DNA of 64,000 nt, taken from the NCBI GenBank assembly GCA_021234155.1, contig JAJEKV010000034.1, positions 9,749,614 to 9,813,613 of the forward strand, read 5' to 3'. A model generated the notes under the pieces. It saw nothing but the letters and a program-made list of their open reading frames with translations. It made no database searches and was not told the origin of the DNA. Made by a program: the position numbers and the translations under genes. Positions 23,263-35,232 of the stretch are shown here, piece by piece (position 1 is the first letter of the stretch; every line of letters begins with the position of its first letter). The DNA is from Isoetes taiwanensis. Its lineage: Eukaryota > Streptophyta > Lycopodiopsida > Isoetales > Isoetaceae.

Positions 23263-24365
23263 ACACTGAATCACTTTCTAAGAACATATTCGTTAGTAAT
23301 ATATTTTTTTTTCACATTGATTTTGAATGTTCTAGAAAATATGGAGGCTGTTCTTCTCCAAGCTTACATTTAGTTCACTTTCACATGTCCACAATCACTT
23401 TCACGGGTCCAAAACTGATATCCTGCTGACTTTATACAAAACGTCATTTGTGATGAGTTTGACAAATGAAATGTTCGCAGCGGCCGCCGCAATAAATTTT
23501 TTGTAAAGGTTGTCAAATTAGATGCCATAGGCTAGGGTTCAAATTATGTTCACCTCATTCTTAAGTCCTTTGAGGATATGATCAAACATGTAAAAATGGA
23601 GGCAAGACTTTTGGCTTGGAGGCAAGTTGTCTCCAAGCCAAAATTTTTGCCTCATAGAGCCTGTTTCCATGATCCCAAAAATGCCCTGGACTTGGAAGCC
23701 AGGGCGCACCAAAATCCGTTCCCATGCTCTGCCTGACCTGATCTTGGCGTCTATGTAGCCAAGAATCGCTCTGGGCTTTCGGGGGGGAGGGGCTACCCTC
23801 CTGGACGACCCTGGCCAGGCTGCTGCCAGTGAGACAAGCTACACCACTGACATTAGACTCTCTCCCTGTTCTTCCATCGGCCTGTTCTTCGGTAAATTTG
23901 GTTGTTGCAGGTTATTCATCAGAGTCGTGAACTTTGTTTCATGAAAACATGCCACAAAAAATGTCCTGACTTGGGCGCATGTGACTAGGCCAAGTCGGGT
24001 CCAGAAGAAGCTCATGGAAACACACCCATAGTGCATGGAGCTTGCTGGCATTGGCCTTGACAAGTTCTAGCTTGAGGATAGTCTTAGAAGAGATTATTCC
24101 AACCTCTACTCCTTGATGTCCAATCCATTACGGCTGAGGAGGCCCAGTCGGCCTCGCACACCCCATCCTCCTAGTCGAGACTGTCTTAAATTGCATGCCA
24201 CTGAAGCACGACATCATCTGACAAGTTAAGGCTATATAGCCACACCGGCCAGCATCATACACACCATATGGTTCACTAGGGCCTGCCATGATAATGCTCA
24301 GCCTCATATCTAATGCTCAATGGGTGATATGAAGATCACAGATGGGATTGGCTTTTCAAGAGACA
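22461..24365. other. Gene-free stretch with a TTA-type microsatellite
   Basis: Apart from the microsatellite listed separately I see no gene. GC-richer sequence at 23640-23830 and 24060-24300 holds short ORFs without motifs. Confidence 0.3.
23190..23261. repeat. Trinucleotide microsatellite (ATT/ACT)n
   Basis: ATTATTATTACTACTACTACTATT passes into an uninterrupted run of ATT. The poly-tyrosine ORF through it is an artefact. Confidence 0.9.
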
Positions 24366-24367
24366 CT

Positions 24368-24862
24368 ATAACAACCAACACATAACAACCATTGACATTA
24401 ACAACCAACACATAACTACCATTGACATTAATTAACACAACCATTGGATCCAACACATTTAAATTAAAATCCCCCTTAAACCCCCATTGGTTTGGGTGCA
24501 TATTCACATGGGGGGGTATAATCTACACCGTACGTAAAGTTCCTTGTTTGTGGGATATGCAAGTACAAAATTTGCTATACTGTATAACAAGATTCGCAAA
24601 ATACTATAAGATTTCAAGCGAAATACTATATGGTGTTGATTTCGTACGTGCAAAATACAATTATGAGGGCTCTCGCTGCATGCACCCAAACCAAAGGGGG
24701 TTTAAGGGGGATTTTAATTTAAATGTGTTGGATCCAATGGTTGTGTTAATTAATGTCAATGGTAGTTATGTGTTGGTTGTTAATGTCAATGGTTGTTATG
24801 TGTTGGTTGTTATGTGTTAGGGGATTTAATTTTTATATGTTGGATGTTAATGGTTTGTGTTG
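24368..24862. mobile_element. Foldback element, copy B, with core in the opposite orientation
   Basis: The arms match those of copy A at 19621-20233, but the left arm lacks its outermost part. The core between the arms (about 24520-24680) is the reverse complement of the core in copy A: TAATCTACACCGTACG comes first here and last there. The downstream flank is collinear with that of copy A. Confidence 0.6.
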
Positions 24863-24896
24863 CAAAAAAAAAAAAAATTTGTCCCTCTCCCCTCCC

Positions 24897-25765
24897 CCGT
24901 GTGACAAAAAATTTAGAATTCAAACCAGAAAAAAACTAGAATTCATTTGAGGCTTTCATCGTAGCTTTTGAATTTGCCAATAAAACAAATAGAACATAAG
25001 TAAAAGTTACCATAAGGATAGAGCAGATTGATCCCATTATTCTGAAGGTCATAAAGTTTGCAACACCCATACACAAACATTTTTCAACTGGAATTTAACA
25101 GCAACCTTTGGTCTCCATGGATTCTTGTGGTGAGAAACCAAAGTGGGAAACTTTTCCGCTTGTTAGCACAAGGATCTAGAAGCCTTGGAATTTGCTTAAT
25201 AACTGCCTCAAAATCTAAAAATGCATGGTAATTTTTTGCAAGCTTCATTCGGAATGAGCCATAAAACAATATCCAATAGCGCAATCCTGTATTAATCAGC
25301 TGGTAGGATGTGAAAGCCTACCAAACCCGGCCAAAAAATTGCTGTTTTAGCATAGATAACTTAACCAAATATATCCATATCATACACTATCAAAAAAATC
25401 TCGGAGAGAGCTTTCCAACGCAATAAAAATCATCTCAAACAGAGCTCTGGATCAAAAGTTATAATAAGAAATGTGTTGCCGGCGGGGAAACTGCACTACA
25501 TGCGCCCTTCAAGCCCTTCATGTGCCCATTATGCACCACACACACACAAAAAAAAGGGCTTTTGTCGTGAGCCATTGAAAAAAAAGGCTAAAATCAATGG
25601 CCCTTCATATGCCCATTATGCACCACACGCACAAAAAAAGGGCTTTTGTTGTGAGCCATTGGTTGTTGACTATTGAAAAAAAAAAGGCTAAAATCAATGG
25701 CTCAGAAATGGTGCACATTATGCACCACACGCACAAAAAAAGGGCTTTTGTTGTGAGCTATCATA
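24897..25765. repeat. Segmental duplication, copy B, with expanded minisatellite
   Basis: This is collinear with 20286-21062. The minisatellite end (25520-25760) has about four units of CATTATGCACCACAC...GGGCTTTTGTTGTGAGC, against two or three in copy A. It abuts the broken end of a LINE copy at about 25765. Confidence 0.65.
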
Positions 25766-27250
25766 GTGCAAAGTTGGAACAGTATGCCAAGAAGACTGAA
25801 CTATCAAAAGCTTGGTCTTCTGGAGATTAAAACACAAGCCTTGTTCTCACAAAACTGTACAGAGCATGTAAATGTTGTTGCATACTAGCAGCGGTATGTA
25901 CCATAAGCAAAATATCATCAGCATATATAAGTTGCCCAATGATATAGTGTGTTAAGTATGGGCCTCCGTTACCATAGTGATCAAGCCATTCTTCCAATTG
26001 ATCAATGTACAAGCCAAAGAGTATAGGAGATAGAGAGAAACCTTGATGTACTCCAATATTGCTTATGGGTACCCAATGCTAGAAACTTAGCAAAGACCCT
26101 TTCATAGAGCCGATAAATTGCTTTTTGAAGGTCTAGTGAAACCCCAAGTGCTTGCAAGCGTTGCCAAAGAAGCTCACGAGGTATTATAGCAAAGGCATAA
26201 GTAAAATCCACAAAGCATATATAGAGATCTTGTTTCAAGCTACGACTATATTCAATAAGCATATGCAATGTGAAAATGTGGTCTATCGTAGAATGGCCTG
26301 GACGAAAGCCTGATCGTCCTACAACACGTACACCAGTATGTTCAGCCCATGATGTCAACTGCTTCTCAGTAATACTGGTTAGGAGCTTAGAAAATATGGA
26401 ACTGACCGTGATCATGCGATAATTGGAAGGGTCATTCTTATCACCTTGGTTTGTGAATTGGTACGACCTTACTGGTAGCCCAAGTTTCTGGCAATCCTTC
26501 TTGCAAAGCTTGATTAAAAGAGCAATGATTGGAAGCAATAGTGGAACATGATCATTTGAGCAATTTTGTTTGTAAACCTTGAAGATCTGGAGACTTGCCG
26601 TTGGATAGATGTCGCAGACCTTCTTTGACTTCCTTCTCTGTGAATTGAAGAATATTACCTACCAAAGAAGGTACAGAATTAAGAATCCCAGGATGATCAT
26701 ATAATTGGACCAATCACTCATCCCATTGCTGCATACGAATACGTGCAAGAGTAGGATGTGGTCGATATAATATTTTGCGCTAGAAGATCCAAGGCTCACA
26801 TAGTAGCAATTCAAACATCTGCTTCAGATGCTCAGCAAGAAAACGTGCCTTCTTACATTTCAACACAGATTTATAATTCTTAATAGCATTATGACGTGTA
26901 TCTGGCTCAATGATCATTCGCAAAGTAACTTGCAGTCTGCATCGAACCATACATTTCTATGAAAGGATTTCCTACTAGCCTAAGCAACACTTGAAGCGCG
27001 TGTACCAAAGCAAGAGACAGCAGAAGTAAGCAAAGTGTCAGCAAATGAAAGAAAGTAATCCTGGTAATAAACATGAACTTGCTTTGTGAAGGAAAGAAAG
27101 CTGCATTGATGCCTGCAAATCGACCTACTCATATTTTAGCTGATTCTCTGAGACATACCACAACGCCATAGCCAGTGTTATGCCATAGACGTTGCTACCA
27201 TCGCCTCCATATCGATATGCTCTGCTGCCGTCACTTTCCATACCTATAAT
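25765..27250 (-). mobile_element. LINE copy with reverse transcriptase remnant
   Basis: Minus-strand frames give GLRHLSNGKSPDLQGLQ (near 26600) and NYRMITVSSIFSKLL. After these come SGFRPGHSTIDHIFTL, FVDFTYAFAIIPRELL (motif A, catalytic Asp) and LYIDQLEEWL, with LIYADDILLM (motif C, YADD) near 25920. These match the copy at 31.4-36.3 kb block for block, so it is the same family. Frameshifts lie near motif B and after YADD, and the 3' third is absent. At 25765 it is cut by the segmental duplication. Confidence 0.75.
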
Positions 27251-27915
27251 ACAAGGCCAGATCCTACAAAAGAAAGCAGCCATACAAAATGGCTCAAGAA
27301 ATCGGGCACGGCCATGTGCACAACATTAAAAAAAATAAAAATAAAAAAAATTGCAACCCTATTTTTCAGAATATCAAACATATATTAACGCCCAGCACAA
27401 ACAAACAAACCCAAACTAGTAACCCAAGTATATGCCCCAAAGTATTAAAAAATTGGGACACGATTCCGACTTTACGACATAATAGGAACGTATGGCATTA
27501 AAGAAAAATAAAAATACAAGATCTACGCGCAGATGTAGTTGATGGGTATAAAATTGGCACTATGACATATATGTGTGGATCATAGGAGACGTCATGTTAA
27601 TCAACTATTGAAGATATTGTTGTTTTTGCTATTCACAAATGACAGCCATCCTTGTTTCAAAAAATATCCTTCTATTTAGAAATTAGATAAGATAAGATAA
27701 CATAAAATACGATCAATATATTATGTACATTCGAACGTATTTGACTTTTATATTTTATTGTTTGTATGGGGCACTTAGCAGCAGCAATATAGAGCAAAAT
27801 AACAGGGGGTTCCAAGGGGATTTGATGTGGATAAAATTCTTGAAACCATAGACCATATCCTTAAAACAATTCAATGGGTTGTTATAAAACAAACATAGAT
27901 TTAAGATAAAAATTA
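27251..27915. other. Gene-free stretch
   Basis: AT-rich sequence with poly-A-rich patches. I see nothing that I can assign. Confidence 0.3.
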
Positions 27916-27919
27916 CTCA

Positions 27920-28035
27920 TGTTAGCTCACTGGTTAGATTGGTTAAAGTAGTCTTATTAGGACATTGAGTTATTTTGGTAGAGGTTCGAGCTCCCGCATT
28001 TTATATTCTAAAACCTTAAGTGAAGCCGAATAGAG
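27920..28035 (+). mobile_element. tRNA-derived SINE-like head
   Basis: TAGCTCACTGGTTAGAT (27923-27939) resembles a pol III A box, and GGTTCGAGCTCC (27983-27994) a B box, 60 nt apart. The flanking sequence does not fold as a tRNA with an acceptor stem, which points to a SINE rather than a tRNA gene. The tail was not identified. Confidence 0.4.
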
Positions 28036-30770
28036 GCTTGATATACCATCAAAACCTTAGGCAAACTCGTATTTGACATCTCAAAATCATAGGCGCCCCC
28101 GATCATAAATGAGTATAAGCGAAACGAGAGGTGCCCAGAGGCTCCAACATACAGTTTAGGCCATAGGATCGACAGGTGGTAGTCTAAGGTGCACCTGTTT
28201 AGACTATGCCGAGTGAATCATCTAGGATTTAAAAAACTACTAGAAAAATCGCCACATTTATGCATATTGATTAAGTCAGATTGGTTGATACGACACAATG
28301 TTAGTTTAGCTGCATTACTCAAAAGGTGTATTCTACACACGATAAGTAGTAATCTATTCCAATATTTTGACCCCATTAAAGATTCATGCACCCTTAGGCG
28401 CATACAATAGTTCAATTCCAGAATCAAGTTCCACACTCCTTTTCTGTAGCACGATTTTCTTCAACAACTTGTATATGAGAAATTAACGAGTATGTGAAAG
28501 CTACAGATCAATATAAACTGCATACAACCTTTGAAAGTAAAGGAGAATTTGATCACGATCTCTTTCGTGTTGGTAACATCTACAAGAAACAAAAGCAAGT
28601 CAAGAAATAAGCTTGAAACCACAATAATGCAATCGATTTGCTAGTAATGGATAGCATCTCAGTTAGTTTTACTAAGCATTCATTGTACAATGCTACTATC
28701 ATTCACAAGTCTGCTGCTAATGATATAATGTGCATTTCTAATTCATGAGCCTTTGCCTGACATGCATGTATGTAGTAGTTGTGTGAACGTGTGACACAAA
28801 ACTTGAAATTTACCTAATTACCTATATGGAACACATTACTTTGTTGAAGAATCCTGGTGATCCTCCTTGCTAATATAAAATTAATAATATAAACTTGGGG
28901 AATTTTTAAAACCAAGACGAGAACACATTATTAAAATTTAAATCGTGTGTTTTATTTCTCTAATTGAGCTATTTTGTCACTTATGACTTGCTATTTGGTA
29001 AGCACATAATGCTTGACTGGCTTTTTAAATACCTTATGCTGGAAAATGGGCTAGTTACACGATAGGTAATAATAACAATCATGCACTTGGATCGAATGGA
29101 AGTTGTCATTGTGAAAATGGAGATTGAGTACATGCTCGGACATGTGCTACCATTAGTTAATAATATACCAATGGGTATTGGGTTAAGATTGAAAAGATCA
29201 AGTGGGCCAAGTGAAGCTTAAAATACTATGAATATGCCTTCTGATTTATTTGATTTCCTTGAAATGAAAACGTCTTCTAAGAGACATTTTCCCTTCAAAG
29301 ATCTGATAAAAATAATAATACATATTATATTTAAGGAATAGAATGTTCTTTCTTATGGCTATACATGCCTTGTTCTTGGCTCCCTTGTTTTTGGTTGCTT
29401 ACAATTTTAAGAATTTTGAGCATAGCTAAAAGGCTTGACCTCAAGTATTTTCATCAAACTCATTTGATTCCTTGGCCAGTAACTTTTGTAACTGGATCTC
29501 TACAGTAACAGAGATCATTACTGTTAATGGTTTACTCTAAATGGACCAGCCATAATCGTTTGTCTTCACATGTTGGTACCGTGGTTGATCTTTAGAGTTT
29601 GGTCTTTACTTCTTATTCCAGCAGTTGATATACCTTTGTGCATAGGGAAGGCCCTTCTTGGCTATAGGCTCCACTAGGTTTGCCCTTAAGGCCAAATTTG
29701 CATATAGAATGGTAGGCGAATCTTAGGTTTTCGAGATTAGTTATGTTGGCGAATTTATTCCAACTTGAATTTTTAGTTATAGAAAGCTAGGCAAATCTTG
29801 ATCAATATTATTTAGCCTAGAAAAGTGGAAATCGTTTTATCTCCTAAGCAAAATTTAACTCAATAATAATGACCACATAAATATAGACTATACATCATGT
29901 TTCCCCTAACCTTTTCGACGATTTTTTTTCTTCCCATATCAAGATAGAGTGCAAGAATTGAGTCCACATGAAAGTTATAAGGAAGATATGGATCAAGAGT
30001 TGTTGGTACTCATGTTGGCAATAACATCGCCGTATGCTTGAATTTCGGGTGGAACCTTGTAAAGGTTCCCCGTAGCTATAGAGACTAGGCCTTTGATTAT
30101 ATCAATCCATGGGCTATTACCCAAGGTTGCTGCTCTTGAATATACATTTATTGTTCCAGGCAACATAAGCTTCCTTAGAAACTGCAACATTGTTCTGTAG
30201 GAAGACCTTCTTGTCCTGATGACACACCAACATAAAATGCTCTACATTTTGAGTCCACCAAAAAACAGCAAACTTACTTACCCTGAGGAACTAGGCATTT
30301 GTAAGGATTGTTTATATCCTTAGAATTTATAATCTTAGGATTATTATACAAGTTAAGTTATACAAGTTATTACAAGTTAGGATTATATAAACTTATTGTT
30401 CAATAAGTTACATTATATGGCTGCATATAATCTCAAATGAAGTGAAGCTGTTAGGAACATGGGATTTCAGGTTGCCAATTTTGGCTCTGTCAAAATTAAA
30501 ACAACTTATAGATATGGAGGGTTTATCAAACCCACTAGGCAATTTTGGAGATGCAGGTGCTTTACCAGAATTAAGAATGAGTCCTCTAGAGTCTTGAAGC
30601 TAGATTCTGCTCTAGAGTAGGCATAAGAAACAAGGGAATAAATAAGTTTAGCATTCTTTCTCTCATTTGCAATTCTGTAAAGGATATAATGTCTTGTGTG
30701 CATTTTATGTCTGCTTTAATTAAGCACTCATTTCGACTGCAAATCCTTCTTTAGCCTTTAATTTCATAGA
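28036..30770. other. Gene-free stretch
   Basis: I find no supported gene. The ORF at 30190-29993 (minus; PGTINVYSRAATLGNSPWID) has protein-like composition but no recognised domain and no neighbours that extend it. The rest is AT-rich. Confidence 0.25.
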
Positions 30771-31003
30771 GAATTAAGCCATTATATGTCATACATATTT
30801 GCTCCTTGCCTTCTCTCTCTAGTGCCTTGCGCCTTGCTCCTTGCATTCTCTCTCTAGCACACTTTCTCCCTCTAGAATTGGATCTCACAGTTGTTGCACA
30901 ATCCTTTCTTCCCTGTTCCATCCTCTCTGCTAGTACAATTTGTTACCTTTGGGCCTTCTAGTCATTGTCCTTGCACATTTTTCCTCTCCCTGGGGTAATT
31001 TAG

Positions 31004-31007
<4 letters not shown>

Positions 31008-31040
<33 letters not shown>
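31008..31040. repeat. (CT)n microsatellite
   Basis: An uninterrupted CT run inside a longer pyrimidine-rich stretch (30800-31150) upstream of the LINE ORF1. Confidence 0.85.
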
Positions 31041-31043
<3 letters not shown>

Positions 31044-31199
31044 CCCCTCCCTCCATCCCTCCCTCTCTCTGGTTTTGGTCAAAGGCGACTCTGGCCGCGC
31101 CCTTGAGTCCTCAGGTTACATTCTCTCTCTAGATTCTAAGTCCTCAGGTTATATTCTCTCTCTAGACTCGAGGCCAAGAGATTGAATAGCCCACCTTCC

Positions 31200-31300
31200 A
31201 ACTCCAAAAGAATTCCGGCAATAAGGGAAATCGAACCCTCCACCCATAGGGTTGAACTCCTCCCCGGGTCCAACCCCCCCATGCCAACCACTAAGGGCAG
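31200..31300 (-). mobile_element. tRNA-derived SINE-like segment on the minus strand
   Basis: The minus strand reads GCCCTTAGTGGTTGGCAT (31298-31281), an A-box-like sequence, and GGGTTCGATTTCCC (31238-31225), a close match to the pol III B box. No acceptor stem is formed. It sits just upstream of the LINE ORF1 and may instead be part of that LINE's 5' region. Confidence 0.4.
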
Positions 31301-31393
31301 GCATTCTTTATGCTTTTTTTTTAATCATTGAATCTCTAAGTACTCCTCGTGCGCTTTTAACTCGCTTCTTGACCTTGCAGACTCCAGCCCAGA

Positions 31394-32525
31394 ATGGCCA
31401 CTTATGTACCCCCCTACCCAAATCCCCACCTGGATGGAGACACCCCTTTAGCCACAGCCCAAACCCAGGCCCAGGCCCAACCCCCAACTGTTGTCCATGC
31501 ATGCCCCCAAGTTACCGATCTCAGACAGGACGAGCCTGCCCAGGAGAATCAAGCGGATGGTCCCCCACGAAAACGGCTCCGACCAGACGACAAGAATAAG
31601 GGAGAGGCCAAGGCCCAGTCAGCAAGATCGACCCAAGAGGAGACTGATTCTTGTTCAGACCCGATGGCAGATCATGCACAGATGACGACCTTGAAAAAAC
31701 TGGGCAGGAATCACGTGGAATAGGACCCGAATTGCAGACCTGGCAGAAGAGATCCAGGCCTCGGCGCCCCATGTTCTCAAAAGACAACTGGCAGCAGATA
31801 GACAGCGGATTGCAAAGATGGAGACCCGTACACAACAACTAGAAGACGGCATCCGTTTAGCACACTTCGAAAGACAACAACAGAAGCAAGATCTTGTTGA
31901 CTTGCGGGCTCGTGTGGACTCCCTCTCCACCATCATACAGACCATGGCACAAGATAGGCAGTGTGCTGATCAGGAGACGAGGACAACCATCTCCCGCCTC
32001 CAATTAGAGGTCAAGGAGGCCACCACCACTATTCGAAGCGTGCAGACTGTCTGTGAAGCGAGTCAGTTAGAGTTGCGAGCATTTCAGAGGAAAGCTGACA
32101 CATGAGACCAGGAGTTGCAGGAGCTTCGAGCAGCCGTTGTCCAGCAAGGCAAGGGCCTTCATGCAGAAGCCCATGAACAATTGCGGCGATGCACACAAGA
32201 ATTAGCAAGGCAGCAGCAATTCCAGCAGGAGCTGAGCTCCCGACTACAGAGAGCAGAGGCCATAGCACGGGACATGACAGACCCACATACCCGGCAGCCT
32301 GCAAGATGCCAACCAGGGCAGTCCACTGCTGCATCACCAAGCTGCCCTGTGCCACCACTACCCCAGCACAGGCCACAACCCACGGCCCACACATCGCAAA
32401 TAGCGAATGCTACAGCAGCCACCACGAACCCGACCACCTCAAAGTTGCAGGAGCGGAGACGCATGAGTCACAATGTGGTGGTGCACTGCTTGACAGAGGA
32501 GGCAGGAGAGCACCTCATCAACTGA
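31394..32525 (+). pseudogene. LINE ORF1, coiled-coil nucleic-acid-binding protein, broken
   Basis: It starts MATYVPPYP at 31394, matching MATFVTP in the copy at 47129. The first frame ends at 31723. After a frameshift near 31700 the protein continues as RIADLAEEIQ, then a heptad-rich stretch (31818-32105, with DLRARVDSLSTIIQTMA). A TGA lies at 32103, after which QELRAAVVQQGKGLH runs to 32525. The Pro/Gln-rich and basic parts at either end fit a LINE ORF1 that binds RNA as a coiled-coil multimer. Parts of a further C-terminal region (MTFHTPVHIVRATR) lie beyond the stop. Confidence 0.55.
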
Positions 32526-33007
32526 CTCCAGATACTGATCCTGGCCCGGATGACATTCCACACGCCCGTACACATTGTTAGGGCGACACGCCATGGGGCC
32601 CAGCGCCTTGACGTCCTCGGGTAGTCATCTTCACAGTCAGGGATGCGCAAGAGCGAGCATCCATTCTGCGCCAAGGCAGGCAGTTGAAGGGGACTGCCTT
32701 GTACGTGGACCGGGATCTGACTCCGGCACAACAGGAGGACCGCAGGCATGAGTTGGAGAAAGTCAAAAGTGTCCACAAACAGGGAGGCGCAGCAGGGCTA
32801 GTCTGGGGAAGGATGCAGATCTTCAGGCCACCAAATGCTGATGCAAACACCTCAAACTCTCAAGGCCCTTCTGTCGCGACCCCAGCTGCACATCCTGCTA
32901 TAATAGCCTCACCTGCCACTGCCGACAGGCCACATGCTGCCTCCACCACCATCTCTTGTGCTGCCATCGCCAAACCTACTGTTGCAGCTCCTGCCAGCAA
33001 ATAGGGA

Positions 33008-33817
33008 TTGTGTCTGCGCATGGTCTCTTGGAATTGTTGGGGCTTCCCATGGCAGAAGGAAGACAGTCTCAACTCGGCTGCTGCCAAATTAGACCTCATT
33101 TTCCTCATGGAAACATGGGAACATGCTGGACACAGACTACCCGACTTGCCAGGATACCATCCCTACTCCATCTTCAATGAATGCACAGGAAAGTGGTGGC
33201 ACGGAGGGGTCGCCTGCTACTATCGGACAGCCCTGGCACGGTCAGTTTTCATGTGCAAGATGGACAAACATAACAGGTACCTGTGGGTGCGCGTGCAGAA
33301 TTGCAGTGGTAGCCCTCTTTTTGTGGCGGCCTGCTACTTCCCACATGCCAAAAGCAAATTCTATCACAATCACCCGAGTGTGGATAGTCTGGAGCCCTAT
33401 GTCGATCTATACGATGACATACAGCAGCACAAGAAAAAGGGTAGGGTCGTGCTCGTTGGAGACTTCAATGCTCGCACTGGCACGGAACAGTCAATGAGAT
33501 TTGACCCTCTTGCAAATGATGTGTTGCAGCTGAGCCCTTCAGCAGGAGCTTGGCCACGGGCATCAGCTGACATTCAGGTCTCGCGCTATGGGAGGCAGTT
33601 GTTGCTGCTTTGCAGTATCTTTGACCTTGTGATTTGCAATGGACTAGCACAGTGGTCGTCCTCCAGCCAGCACACTTGCAGGCAGAAGAACCAGGGAGGT
33701 GGGTCTAGCATGGTAGACTATGTTTTGGTGGTCGAGCAGGACATGGTTTTCGAGTGGGAACAGCTGGTAGGGATAAGGAGGTGGACTCAGGCCACCTGCC
33801 GCTCTATTTGTAGCTGA
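33008..33817 (+). pseudogene. LINE ORF2 endonuclease domain (APE type)
   Basis: 269 codons are open. Exonuclease-endonuclease-phosphatase motifs are SWNCWG, LIFLMETWEH (catalytic Glu), VVLVGDFNARTG (Asp, Asn) and SMVDYVLVVE. The final His motif falls after a frameshift near 33775, where another frame reads DSGHLPLYL instead of the usual SDH. The enzyme nicks target DNA to prime reverse transcription. It is contiguous in sense with the RT domain downstream but separated from it by stops, so this copy is inactive. Confidence 0.75.
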
Positions 33818-34139
33818 CGTCCTCGGAGCTGCTGCAGAGAGCTGTTTTGGGAGAAGTCGCCCCTGGCAAACCTCCAAAGCTACGGCCTTTTCGCGTAACC
33901 AGTGGTTCGATGCCGAGTGCAAAGAACGCAAACGCTGACTCCGCCAAGTCACAACCCTGCTCTATGCTCGGATGCAATAGAGCAATACTGCATTTTCCTT
34001 AAGGCTAAAAAGGCCAGGTACATGGCGGCCCGTCAACAAGAAACATTCTTCCTCCTGGAACGTTATCCCCGGACATTTTGGCGGAGAGTGCTCAGGAGGC
34101 CAGTGCCGCCCACAGGAAGCATCACTCCAGACTAGTGGG

Positions 34140-35202
34140 GGCAATACCTACAGCAGCTCTACAACCCTGAGGGTGCACGGGCGGCATTATCCCCCAGCAG
34201 GGCCCAGTACTGGAAATCACAGAGGCGGAGGTTGCAGAGGGGCTACAACGTCTAGCCAATGGAAAAGCACCAGACCTTGATGGCATGCAGGCAGAGTTAC
34301 TCAAGCGGGTAGGACCATCCATGGCACGGTACTGACCGACATGTTTAACAAGGCATTACGAGAAGGTTTTTCCCCGTAATGGACCACTAGCAAGGTTGTC
34401 CCAATCTACAAGGCAGGAGACCCGCATTGCCCGACCAATTATCAGACCATCATGATCAACTCAGTGTTTGCAAAGCTCCTTGTCGGGATTCTCGAGCGGC
34501 AATTGACAGGATGGACAGAGGCAACAGGAGTGGGGGCACTCACACAGGCAGGATTCAGGCCGAGGCACTCAACCATAGATCATATCTTCACGCCGCGGAT
34601 TTTGGTGGAGGATAGCAGGAACCGTCGGCAAGATCTGTATTGCTGCTTCATAGACTTTGCCAAGGCTTTTGACACTGTGCCTCGGGAAAAGCTGTGGGCG
34701 AGGTTGCAGCAGCTACACGTCCCTGCCGAACTGCAGAACGTGGTGTACAGGTTATATGAGATATGCGCTGGCCGCCTGCAAACAGTGGGCCAACCATTCG
34801 AGAGCAGTATCGGGGTCCGCCAGGGATGCCCTCTCTCTCCCACACTATTTGGCCTATATATTGATCAGCTGGAGAGATGGCTCGCTGAATAATGGAGGCA
34901 CTGGGGCTCACCTCCTACACCAGATCATCAGGCAGCTGATCTATGCTGATGATGTGGACCTTCTAACACACACTCAAGCAGACATGCAATGCCATCTCGA
35001 TGCTTTGGACACATTTTGCCAGATGACTGACATGCGTGTCAACTTAGCCAAAACCAAGGTGGTTCTAGTATCGTCCGCATGCCAGCCAAGGCCTCCAATC
35101 CTCACTTATCGTGGCCAAAACTTTGAAGTGGTGTCCGCTTACAAATATTTGGGGGTGGAATTCCCATCGGCCATGAACTGGGACAATTCCATCCAACTGT
35201 GA
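34140..35202 (+). pseudogene. LINE ORF2 reverse transcriptase domain
   Basis: The RT blocks are spread over two or three frames. They are GKAPDLDGMQAELL, then the palm and finger blocks AGFRPRHSTIDHIF, CFIDFAKAFDTVP (motif A), SIGVRQGCPLSPTLFGLYI (motif B), LIYADDVDLL (motif C, YADD) and LAKTKVVLVSS (motif D), with AYKYLGVEF behind them. All catalytic Asp residues remain, but there are frameshifts near 34890 and stops before 34450. The order and spacing match a LINE RT. Confidence 0.8.
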
Positions 35203-35232
35203 GCCGCAGCAGGTTGGAAGACACTCTATGCA

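Noticed and set aside
23158-23373. ORF with a long tyrosine run
   Set aside because: Translation of the ATT microsatellite.
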